DNA of 64,000 nt from Papio anubis. Lineage: Eukaryota; Chordata; Mammalia; Primates; Cercopithecidae. The stretch's first letter is position 1. Each line of letters begins with the position of its first letter. Below the pieces are notes generated by a model. That model was not told where the DNA came from, made no database searches, and saw only the letters and a list, made by a program, of their open reading frames with translations. Where the stretch lies: positions 30,917,159 to 30,981,158 of the forward strand of contig NC_044988.1 in the NCBI RefSeq assembly GCF_008728515.1, in the 5' to 3' direction. Shown here in pieces: positions 48,621 through 62,359 of the stretch. The position numbers and the translations under genes are program-made.

Positions 48621-49702
48621 TTTCTGGAAAGATTCAGGGTGTTTAAATGTACCTGTTTAGTGCACAGCAAGTTGTAGTACTTTTAAATTGGAGACTGGAA
48701 TATATAAGTAGATGTTTGAATCTCTCTGTGTCTCTCAGAGTTACGGGTGAATCAACAAAATTAGAATGTTTTTTCTATTTAGTGACTGAAGAAGGCTGTC
48801 CATGCATGTATCAGGTCTAGTTTGGAGTCACAGACTAGATTCTGAACCAGAGAAGACACATAAGCTTTGGTTACCTTTCTTTGATTAAATGTAGTTTTAA
48901 AAATAATGACTTGACTATATTTCAGGGAGTCTTCATAGTCTTCTGCATGGGTATTTCTAGACAATAATGCTAAAGAGGAGAGTGCCAGTACAAGTGAAAT
49001 TACAACATGATTGCAGTGTTATGGCTTTTGTTGATGAATTATTTGAACTGGGAAGAAAAACACTTTGAGAACTAAATTTAAAGTAATTCTTCCGATATTA
49101 TCAGTAAGACCTAAAGGTAGTTGCTTTTAGAGGACCTAAATGTATTAAATTCCTGATTTAGCATGCTTGTACCAAGTCTTCAAATATGTTACATTCTATC
49201 AGCTTCTTGAGCTTCTTAAGGAGAGTCATAGAATCATAGGGAATTAAAATAAATGTTAGAAATCTGTATCTATTCTTACTTGACTGGATCACATCTAGAG
49301 CAACCCAAATGAAAATGTGCCCTGTTTTAAAGATCTCCAGGGAAAAATATTCTAAAACTTCCCCCAATAATTTATTCCAATGCATAGTAACCCTGAGACT
49401 TAATATTTAGAAATTGGTTTCTTATATATGGATGAAAGGAACTCTAAGAAGGTATACATTACATAAAAGACCTTTTATACAGGAAAAAAAAAACTACTTA
49501 GATGAAAAAACTTCTTAATTATGGAGGTACAATACCTAAAATTAAAAATAAAACGAAGTGCATTTTCCACCTAAGATTTTTTCATCAACCCCTAGAACCA
49601 CTGCTGGAAATTACCTCATGAAGAAATCTTACCTAGCTCTGTATCTTTTGGAAGTGTTTTACCTAATTTTAGAAAGAGGGGAAAAGAACAGTAACATCAC
49701 AT

Positions 49703-49726
49703 ACACACACACACACACACACACAC
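49703..49726 (+). repeat. (AC)12 microsatellite
   Basis: Uninterrupted AC dinucleotides in intron 4. Confidence 0.96.
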
Positions 49727-50675
49727 GATACGAACACAGACACACACTGTAGTTTCCTAAGCAGTTTGTTCTAATTCTTCACATTCCCCCTGTCAAAATG
49801 TTTGCTTATAACTTTCTTTGTATTGTCATTTAAGCCCATTTCTAATTGGTGATTGTTGGAAATTGAATAAATGTGTTCAATTTTTCATAATGTATGTCGT
49901 TGTATGGTTAATTATTAAATCGCTCTGAAGTATATAGACTATTATTTTTGTTACCATTTAATAGCTATTTTTTCTTAGAAAGGATATAGAAAAAATTGGA
50001 AGAATGCTCTGGACTTTAACATCTGCTTACTGAGATTCTTTTAAAAAAATTTACTAACTCATCTGGTATCATCACTAAAATTATTTATAATAATAAGGCA
50101 ACTGAAAATTCATCTAGGAGGAGAGGTGGAACATTGAAAAATTTAAGTCTGTACCTAGTAATTAACTTAAACTCCTGAAGTTCAATGTGGAAAATTATTT
50201 TAAATTAACTTATTCAATGCACTTTGACAAGCTTGCAGATTACATACTATTTTATTCTGATAACATGGGATAATGATCCCTTGAATCCTAATATTTGCTC
50301 ATTTTTATGAGGTGGAATGAGCAGATTTTTTTTTTTTTTTGGCTAACAATGAATGTTTTAAGAAATGTTTTCTAATATGTAGTAAGAAAAAATTTAAGTT
50401 CCCAAAATTCACTGATTAAACCTGAAATATGCTTTATAGGCCTTAAAAGAAAAAGTGTGTGCAGATTGTAGTTCATATCAGAAGACTGATAAACTCGTTG
50501 CTCTGTTTGTAAAGCATAGGTTCTAACAGCAGGGCTATTCCAGACTGGGATAGAGGTCTGTCCTAAAAGGGCTTGAGGTGCAATTTGCAAGATGTGATTT
50601 TAGGACCATACCGAAATTGCATCTGACTGTTGGGTGACTCCCTTTCTTTTTTGAACTCTGCATGCACCTGTAATT

Positions 50676-50728
50676 AAAAAAAGAAAGAAAGGAAAAGAAG
50701 GAAAGAAAGAAAGAAAAAAAAGAGAAAG
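50676..50728 (+). repeat. Purine-only GAAA-type tract
   Basis: Fifty-three bases of A and G in AAAG/GAAA units. Confidence 0.9.
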
Positions 50729-50997
50729 CAAGCAACCCATTGTAGAGTTACATTGAAAGCTGGCGGTAGTTTCCTTAATCAATTGTATTAAGTCGCAGTC
50801 ATTTTCGGATCATTTGCACCCATGTTCGTTAGTGAATGCCATTTCCCTATGGGGATAGATGCCAGATTCTTTTTTCTTTCTGTGTCTTTTTCCTTCTCCG
50901 TTTTCTTTTTCCTTTTACCCCATTCCCTGCCTTGCCCTCCTCTCCCTCCCTCCTCCTCCTCCTCCTTGCCCTCCTTTTTTTTTTCTTCTCTTCCCTT

Positions 50998-51371
50998 AGG
51001 TGTTTAAGACACTTAATGGTCCCCAGCACTGGGCCCCGGGGGGCGGCGGGCAGGCCGGGTGTGGCCCGCGGGGCGCCGTCCCGCCCGAGCTGCCCATGTC
51101 GCTCTTGTCCCGCAGGCCCGGGGCCGGAGCTGAGCGGCCCGAGCACCCCGCAGAAGCTGCCGGTGCCCGCGCCCAGCGGCCGGCCCTCGCCCGCGCCCCC
51201 CGCAGCCGCGCAGCCGCCCGCGGCCGCAGTGCCCGGGCCCTCGGTGCCGCAGCCGGCCCCGGGGCAGCCCTCGCCCATCCTTCAGCTGCAGCAGAAGCAG
51301 AGCCGTATCAGCCCCATCCAGAAACCGCAAGGCCTGGACCCCGTGGAAATTCTGCAGGAGCGGGAATACAG
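50998..51371. other. SMARCA2: Intragenic CpG-rich patch over exon 5
   Basis: CpG is dense from about 51030 to 51290, covering the intron end and most of exon 5, inside an otherwise AT-rich gene body. It may be an intragenic CpG island or may simply follow from Pro/Ala-rich codons, but the richness also extends over about 85 intronic bases. Confidence 0.6.
51116..51371 (+). CDS. SMARCA2: SMARCA2 coding exon 5 (residues 259-343)
   Basis: Acceptor 'ttgtcccgcag'. Two bases complete Gly259; then PGPELSGPSTPQKLPVPAPS leads into a Pro/Ala/Gln-rich linker (to about 315) and the conserved KQSRISPIQKPQGLDPVEIL that begins the structured part; the final AG starts Arg344. The linker is probably disordered. 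Compared with human BRM as I remember it, Ser279 replaces Gly and Ile313 replaces Val (human numbers are five higher); this comparison is from memory. The pyrimidine tract just before the acceptor is short and GC-rich, while a much stronger tract with its own AG lies 116 bases upstream. Donor CAG|GTAATG. Confidence 0.96.
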
Positions 51372-51892
51372 GTAATGCACCCCACCAGAAAGGGGCTCAC
51401 CGGCTGTGTGTTCTAGCAAGTGCCACCAAGCCTAGGGAGGTGAGGTGCCTGCCCATTGGTTGGCCAAACTGTGATTTTCACCCATTCAGTCAGAAAACTT
51501 TTATCCACCCCTGTGGCCTGCCAGGTGCCGAGGTAGGCACTGGGGTTTTGAAGATCAAAAGCCGCCGGGGACTTCCTGTAGACCCAAGAAAGTGATCATC
51601 TCACACTTCGATTATGGAATACATTGTCATTGTTTGTACTTGTGTCGTTGAATAATGACTGAGGTGGTGGGATGTTGAGTGTGTTGTGCTGGCCTGACTT
51701 GCATGTTAGTTGTACATTTCTACTCAAGCATGCTTTGGTAGCTTTGTATAAACTTTGTTTTAATTCACGTGTGTCTATGGTGTGATCCAGCCTTATGGGT
51801 ATACCCTGTGCAAGTGTCTCTATACAAGGTCCTTATTTAAATTGTTAGTCCAGGAACTTAATTTTTACCTGATTCAGCCCATTTATCAGAAT

Positions 51893-52107
51893 CAGGGGCT
51901 GGCAAACCCTTTCTGTAAAGAGCCAGATAGTCAATATTTTATGCATTGTGGGGCCATATGATCTCTGTCACAACTCACCTCTACCCTTGTAGTGCGAAAA
52001 CAGGAAAACAGCCGTGGACAATAATGGGCTGGCTGCCTTTCAGTAAACTTTACAAAAACAGGCTGGAGGCAGGATTTGGCCTGCAGGCTGTAGTTAGAAG
52101 ACCCCTG
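51893..52107. mobile_element. hAT-Charlie-type MITE (intron 5)
   Basis: Ends 'caggggctggcaaacc' and 'gttagaagacccctg' are terminal inverted repeats of a common hAT MITE family; internal text 'ctgtaaagagccagatag' and 'caggatttggcctgcagg' fits. The 8-base flanks are no longer alike, consistent with age. Confidence 0.82.
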
Positions 52108-52164
52108 ATGTAAGTGGTTAATGTCAACCCAAAAGGGAGTCCAGCAAGTATTAAGTCAAGATAA

Positions 52165-52350
52165 AATAAAGCTAAGATTGTGGATTCTGGAGTCTGCCAG
52201 AAAGCATACTTGTCATTAGTAACTTCTTACCATGGTCAAGTTATGTCTCTTTTCTGTGACTCAGTTTCCTCCTAGGCTAAAAGAAGGTACCTCTCATAGT
52301 GTTGGGAAGATAAAATGATACTGAAACATTCAATAAATAATAGCTATTAT
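52165..52350 (+). repeat. MIR element
   Basis: Forward MIR: 'tggattctggagtctgcc', 'caagttatgtctcttttctg', 'tgactcagtttcctcctag', 'aaacattcaataaataatag'. Confidence 0.8.
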
Positions 52351-55300
52351 TATTTCCCAAATACTTCTTAATTTTAAGGAAAATTAGAGTTTAAAAATTA
52401 TAGAGAATGTTGGTAAACCATGTCTAGGCTCCCTTTTAAAACATTACCTTAATCTTTATTGAAAAGCACATCACTCATTTGTTGTTAGACTAAAATACTA
52501 AGTTACCAGCTTTGAGAGGTACTCTGAAAGAAATCAGGATTACTTGCCATTAGATGTGTTTATTTTTTTGGATGAAGAGTGTAACTTTACTCTCATTACT
52601 ATTAATAATCATCTGTTAAGATATTTTATCTTGCTATTTCCAACATTTCATGTATTCCCAGAGAACTAGATACTCATTGTCAATTGATATTTCAGTGCTG
52701 ATAGGCAGATTCTGCTGGGTGAATAATTGCGGTGTGTTATAAAGTCAAATGCTAGCATATTCCTCTGTTCATGTGCAGTAGACTAATGTGCAGTACATTA
52801 TGTTGCTGAAGTTGAATTTTTAAAAAACTAAAAGTATTGGAAAAAATCAGTAATAGAATGGAGAAATACAATGTGGATGCTCTAAAATTCTGACTTCCTA
52901 AGAGCTAATATTTTTTTTCCTACCCTAGTAAAGGAAAAAGCTCTGTACAAGCTCCCTAGTTAAAACATTTAAAACATTTTTTTCCCATTTGAATTACCAG
53001 TACCTTTGTTAAACTATGTGAACTACCCTTAGAAGAGAGATGCTTTCTATAGCTAGAAATTTTTACATATGTCTAGACTTTTTGCCTTTTTCAGCCTGGT
53101 ATGTGTGTGTGCACAAGTGTGTTTTAACTTTTTTTTTGCTAGCTCCTAAATGTTCTTGATCATTTTTTTCTGGAATTTTCATTGCAGGACTTTCTTGTAA
53201 TAAGTTTATTTTAGAAACTTTTTTTGGAGATTACCTTAATGAATGGTCTTCCAAAGTACACAGTATTAAGTAGTACTATTTCCAATGTATAAAAAGATTT
53301 TGTTCTGCACTCCTATGTCAATAAAAAATGCTGTCAGTATCTTTTAACTTATGTGCATTGCAAAATGTGGAGAATGGCTGTTTTTCATAGTATTATTATT
53401 GCTTTATAAATGCCTACTCCTTTGTAAAGCCTTGTGGCTTTTGAAATGACTGATCTGGACAACCCTAAATCCGGAAAGGTTGTGGGTCCTTTGGCCTGAA
53501 TTTTCCCATGGCCACCTGGAGAAGAAGCATCGTTTTGTAGTGACAACATTATGGGGCATGTTTTGTATTCTTTGGTTACAGAGCAGTAACTTGTCTTCTG
53601 CCTATATGAAGATAAGTTGTTCAACTGCAGAGATTACATTTATCCCTTAAAAGGGTTAAATTAGGTCCCTTAGGCACTTGCAAAGGACAACAAATAAACT
53701 ATTTTTTTTTCTTCTTTTGACCCTTTGTGATAGAATGGCTTACCAGCCTTTAGCATTGATAACTGTTAGGATCCAGTGCATCTTTATCATCTGATCAAAG
53801 ATTAGAGAAAGGTCTAAAAAACCTCTTTTACAATTTGATAAACTTAGTTTGAGCAAAAATCATGTGTCAAATTCTTGAACAGATGTTAATTTCTTTGGGT
53901 CTTGTAATATCATTTACCTTGTCTATGAAATTTGACAGGAAATTTTCAGAATCTTAAATTTTTTTAACATTTACGTCAGTTGGCTGCTTTTCCTTGTTCA
54001 TCATAAAAGCAGAACGTTGACAAATTGACCTTCCTTTTCATTCATAGCATAAATAGATGTCTGCCTATGAGCACTTTGCTGCAGCTTTGTACGAACTCTC
54101 TAGTTGAAACATTTTTCCCGCTTAAATTGGATCCTTTCTTTTTGACCATCTTTCTCTTGTAATGGAACTTTATTACTTCCATAGTAAGTGTCAGAGAGAT
54201 ATTTCCCTGGACTGCTTTTTTTTCTTTTTTTCTTTTTGGCACACTTTTGTTGGCTTCTCATTGTGCCTAACTTCACTTTCTTCTATTTAGAATTAGATGT
54301 CTGGTCAAAAGTACCTCAGGAATCATCACATTGGCATGTAAACTAATTCCGCAGATGTTTGCATGGAAGATGTATTTCACACTTGAAGGAGTTTATTTGG
54401 GAAGAACATCTCTGAATTACATCAGCCCTCTTCGGAATAAAGTCAGAATTTAGTATGAAAAGAGCGGTATATCCTGCTTGTGTCAGGAAGCAGACATAGG
54501 CTGCTTACCTGTGATTTTTTTTTTTTTTTTGTCCTGCCCTTGTCGCCATTGCAATCCTGAAAATTCCTTCTCAAAAATTACGAATAGCTGCTTTACTTGC
54601 AGAGTTACAAAAAGTCACACACACTCTCTTTTTAAAGTGTCACTCAGTTCCTTGAAGGAACAAAATGTACCAGTGTCATTTTCTGTTCAAATAACTCTCC
54701 TACAGGAATCATAAACTTCTCCTCTGGACCTGAACAAATATCTGTTGCCTTTAATGGAACTCTTTTTCTTGCCAGAACAGTAACCCCTCTTGATTTACTG
54801 TTCAATCTGTATGAAAAACCTGTGTGACCTAATTCTGCATCAATTTTCTGTACTCGTGAGGACACTAAATGAGTCTCCTGCAGTTATGCAGTATTACATC
54901 TTGTTGTTGTTTCGGGAAGTTTAGAATCCTGAATCTCTTTATCGGACTACCTGCTGAATCTCACTGATGGGGAGATGAAATTGTCTGGAGAGGAGCATTA
55001 TTTAAAATGAAGATTTCTATTAACAACAACAACAACAACAAAGATACAATCTTCTGTGTTAAAGAAGCCCCTCCTATACCTTTGCTACTCACCCCCCCCA
55101 TGTGCTGAATCAAATGCACATAATTTTACTATGGAATCTCCCTTTCCTCTTCTCCTAGAGTTTGCACTTTGTACTTCTTGCCTCCTTTCCATGGAAGAGG
55201 GATTCTTTTGTGCCAGGGAATCAGATTCACTGACAAATACTAGGCTCCTTGGAGAAGTAGTCATTTCAGGGAGAAGTGCAGCCCCCTTGCTCCTACCCTG

Positions 55301-56076
55301 TCTCTCCAGTGCCTTAGTCACACAGTGCCCCATCTACCCCGGGTTCCCACTGCCCACCTCCTCATTTTCCCTACACTTCCCTACTTTCCACCGTCCAGTT
55401 CAGTGTGATGTAATCTCTACCCTATCAACCCAGTTGTCCTACGATTATTTATTTAGTCCTAGTTCCATGGTTGTTTGGAAGATTAAGTAGGAATTCCTCT
55501 AATTTAGCATCTGACCCACTTTGTCAAAGAGAGTAAATCAGAATACCAAGGGATAGTTTGAGTTCTAGGATATTCAAATAAGAAAGATCTGCAAGGAATC
55601 TAGAACCAAGGAACTGGAATAACCAAATCATTGGCCATGATCTCACGCCACTATAATATTTAAGTTTCCTTTGGTATGACCTTAACCTGTAAAAGCAAAG
55701 TTGTCTCAGTTTTATTTTTTCCCTTTAAATTCTATATTTCAAAAAAATCAGTAGTGGATTTTTTTCTTTACATCTTAATTGTTAAGATGCAACATCTGTT
55801 GCTGTATCCAGATATTTGGGGGCTATGTAGATGTTTTAGAAAATGAGTAAATGAAGTAGATGTCTGTTTCATATAGTGAAAAGTAATAATCTCATGCGTA
55901 TCACTAGTAAAAGGAATGTGGAAGAAAGTTGGGAGAATTTGAACAATTTTGCCAAAATAGTAAAATGATGAATTTATTATTGTGCATGAAATATAAAGCT
56001 TTCAGTCTTTTGAATGATTAAACCATTTTAAAATGCTGTTGTTTGTGTTGGTATGCACAGTTAAAACAACAGCATG

Positions 56077-56381
56077 GGCCAGGCATGGTGGCTCACACCT
56101 GTAATCCCAGCACTTTGGGAGGCTGATGCCTGCGGATCACCTGAGGTGAGGAATTTGAGACCAGCCTGGCCAACATGGCGAAACCCCATCTCTACTAAAA
56201 ATACAAAAAGTAGCCAGGCGTGGTGGCATGTGCCTGTAGCCCCAGCTACATGGGAGGCTGAGGCAGGAGAATTGCTTGAACCCAGGAGGCGGAGATTGCA
56301 GTGAGCCGAGGTAGTGCCACCGCACTCCAGCCTGGCCGACAGAGTGAGACTCCCTCTCAAACAAACAAATAAACAAAAAAT
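56077..56381 (+). mobile_element. Alu element (intron 5)
   Basis: Full-length forward Alu, AluS-like, with a (CAAA)n-type tail. Target-site duplication 'aacaacagcatg' at 56065-56076 and 56382-56393, exact. Confidence 0.93.
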
Positions 56382-56703
56382 AACAACAGCATGGTAGCAG
56401 TGATAATATTAACACATTATGATGACAAATCATTTAATAAATTAGAATGAATAACATGTATCTAGCAAATAAAATAAGAATCAGTCGTAGATATTATTTT
56501 TAGTGAAGTCCCTGAAAAATAGTTTTCCTTACCACCATTTTAAAATTTTTAAAAATGATGACATTTTATTTCCCTTCCAAACTAAGCAACTGTAGGTTTT
56601 TAAAAAAAATCACTCATTTTGATATTTGGCTATATGAAGTATTAGATCTTCTACAGCATTTAGGTCCAGGAGGTTTTACGTTTTCTTGTTAATGAAAATG
56701 ATG

Positions 56704-56810
56704 CCTGTCATCGTCAGCATCGTGGCAAGGAAGACGAATGGCCTGGTTGCCTTAGGACAGAACTAGAAGTTAGAAAGAAAAAAAGTCTGTCCTCTCAGCT
56801 CTGTAGTCTG
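56704..56810 (+). repeat. Local direct repeat, copy A (intron 5)
   Basis: About 105 bases that recur at 58032-58136 with small differences. A core of 32 identical bases lies at 56745-56776, starting 'ggttgccttaggacagaac'. Not an element I recognise. Confidence 0.85.
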
Positions 56811-56859
56811 GCAACACCATCATGTTTGGAAAAAACTGTAATATTCATTTTTTAAGATA

Positions 56860-57230
56860 ATTTCGACTTTTATTTGAGATTCAGGGGATGTATGAATAGG
56901 TTTCTTAACATGGGTATATTGCATGATGCTGAGGTTTGGGGTGCAATGGATCCCATCATTCAGCTAATGAGCATAGTACCTAAAAGTTTTTCAACCCTTG
57001 CTGCCCTCCCTCCCTCCCCCATTTAGTAGTCGCCAGTGTGTATTGTTGCCATCTTTATGTCCATGAATACCCAATGTTTAGCTGCCACTTAAAAGTGAGA
57101 ACATGCGGTATTTGGTTTTCTGTTCCTGCATTAATTTGCTTAGGATAATGGCCTCCAGCTGCATCCATGTTGCTGCAAAGGACATGATTTGGTTGTTTTT
57201 TTTTTTTTTAATGGCTGTGCATAATTTTAA
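56860..57230 (-). mobile_element. L1 3' UTR fragment (antisense)
   Basis: Reverse complement of the L1 3' end: 'agtgagaacatgcggtattt', 'gctgcatccatgttgctgc', 'aaaggacatgatttggtt'. Moderately old L1. Confidence 0.85.
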
Positions 57231-57314
57231 ACAGAATTCTTAATTTTCAACTTTTATAGTTGAGATCCAGGAAGGTTCTCAGAAAGTATATTTTAATTAT
57301 CTACCGTTTCATTG

Positions 57315-57445
57315 CAGTGGTTTTGGTATCAGGCAAATTGAGGTTCCAGTCTTGGCCCCCTTCTTTACTAGCTCTGTGGTATCTCCAGGTGTCTTCAGTT
57401 TTCCTCATCAGTAACATGGGACCATTATAACATTTACCTTATAGA
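57315..57445 (+). repeat. MIR element
   Basis: Forward MIR core: 'ttgaggttccagtcttggcc', 'tactagctctgtggtatct' and 'cagttttcctcatcagtaa'. Confidence 0.65.
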
Positions 57446-58031
57446 GAGAGGCGTGTCTGTGTGTGTAAGAGAGAGACAATTAAATAAAATTATGCATTAA
57501 AGGCACTTAGTGCTGTTAATATTAACCTAGTTTAACTTATTACTCATTTTATCATTATTCTTTCTTTGTTGAAATCTAGTTCAGTACAGTTTGCCTCAAA
57601 TTTAGGGGATGTAGTTCTAAAAACAGGCTTAAATGGCATATAATTATTTGTCAGAATAGGATTCAGGTGAACTCTAAAACCAGCAGTTTATATATCTAAC
57701 AGTAATAGTATCCCAAGTGAATGGCTAAAGTGAGAGGTCTTTTATTTTCTACTCTGCCTTTATTATGCGGAAGTACATGCAGTTATATTTTTGATGGTGT
57801 GTAAAACGAGAATCCTCAACATCCTTTTCTAGAAACTCTTGGTTTTTGAGTACTATTTACTGCTGGCCCTGATTTTTTAAAAACAGCCTCATTTGTATTT
57901 TCTTTTCTCAAGCAAGCTCTGCTCACGGAGGAAGTGGCTGTGGCTGGCAGAGCGCTTTCTGAATGTTTAGGGTTGGCTGATTTCTGTGGCATCAGCACCT
58001 AAAACCGTTCTTGCTCTCTCCGCTTTAATGG

Positions 58032-58136
58032 CTGTTTGTCATCGGCATCTTGGCATAGAAGACAAATGGTCCGGTTGCCTTAGGACAGAACTAGAAGTTA
58101 GAAAAAAGTGTGTCCTCTCAGCTCTGCATTCTGTCC
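58032..58136 (+). repeat. Local direct repeat, copy B (intron 5)
   Basis: Second copy of the segment at 56704-56810, same orientation, about 1.3 kb downstream and 357 bases before exon 6. The 32-base identical core is at 58073-58104. Confidence 0.85.
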
Positions 58137-58492
58137 GGCTGGGAGTTAGGAAGCGAGTCAATTGTTTCTGTCTCTCATTTCTCTCTCTAAGAGCGAGCAA
58201 GGACATTTGACTTCCCCACTAGATACAGGGTGAACCTTCTTTCCCTGGTGTTAGATAGGGGTTATGGAGGAAGCCACATTGTTAAGTTAACATATACCTG
58301 TCTGCATTAATACAAAGGTAGCTTTTCTCTGCTTAACATCAAAAATTCTAGTTGGGTGTCAGAAATCAACTATCAGTATCTGGAATATGTTTTGCCCTGA
58401 ACTTAAACCTGATGTCATTGTTTATCATGTAACATTAAATTGTAATGTGTTTTTCCACTGCCCCCTTTTCCCCGTTTTATTGTTTCCTTCAG

Positions 58493-58619
58493 ACTTCAGG
58501 CCCGCATAGCTCATAGGATACAAGAACTGGAAAATCTGCCTGGCTCTTTGCCACCAGATTTACGAACCAAAGCAACCGTGGAACTAAAAGCACTTCGGTT
58601 ACTCAATTTCCAGCGTCAG
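58493..58619 (+). CDS. SMARCA2: SMARCA2 coding exon 6 (residues 344-386)
   Basis: Acceptor 'tgtttccttcag' with a good pyrimidine tract. One base completes Arg344; then 42 codons read LQARIAHRIQELENLPGSLP to FQRQ. This is the highly conserved helical region upstream of the HSA domain in BRM and BRG1, and it matches BRM without change as far as I recall. Donor CAG|GTAATA. The length (127) is not a multiple of three, so skipping this exon would break the frame. Confidence 0.97.
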
Positions 58620-62185
<3,566 letters not shown>

Positions 62186-62359
62186 GAATACCTGAACAGT
62201 ATTTTGCAACATGCAAAAGATTTTAAGGAATATCATCGGTCTGTGGCCGGAAAGATCCAGAAGCTGTCCAAAGCAGTGGCAACTTGGCATGCCAACACTG
62301 AAAGAGAGCAGAAGAAGGAGACAGAGCGGATTGAAAAGGAGAGAATGCGGCGACTGATG
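62186..62359 (+). CDS. SMARCA2: SMARCA2 coding exon 8 (residues 445-502, HSA domain, not the last exon)
   Basis: Fifty-eight whole codons, EYLNSILQHAKDFKEYHRSV to RIEKERMRRLM. This is the main part of the HSA domain, a long charged helix with AGKIQKLSKAVATWHANTER in the middle. Acceptor 'ttggatcctctag'; donor ATG|GTAAAG. Like exon 7 it is 174 bases with phase 0 at both ends. The next exon, which in BRM starts with Ala-Glu-Asp-Glu-Glu, is not found before 64000. Reading on into intron 8 gives 45 codons to TAG at 62495-62497. Confidence 0.97.

Larger units (their letters stand above)
43646..51115 (+). other. SMARCA2: SMARCA2 intron 4
   Basis: GT at 43646, AG at 51114-51115. Contains a hAT MITE (43839), an MLT1 LTR (45009), an Alu (46037), a T run (about 46538-46558), a MIR (48455), a CA microsatellite (49703-49726) and a purine tract (50676-50728). 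No gene is seen in the rest. The last 250 bases hold a long pyrimidine tract and then a CpG-rich stretch before exon 5. Confidence 0.9.
51372..58492 (+). other. SMARCA2: SMARCA2 intron 5
   Basis: GT at 51372, AG at 58491-58492. Contains a hAT MITE (51893), MIRs (52165, 57315), an Alu (56077), an L1 3' fragment (56860) and two copies of a local duplication (56704 and 58032). The 3.7 kb from 52350 to 56060 shows no gene or nameable repeat except a short (AAC)n at 55022-55040. Confidence 0.9.

Noticed and set aside
50836..51115. Upstream extension of the exon 5 frame to an ATG at 50836
   Set aside because: It reads through the pyrimidine tract and intron end. The BRM frame is explained by the acceptor at 51114-51115.
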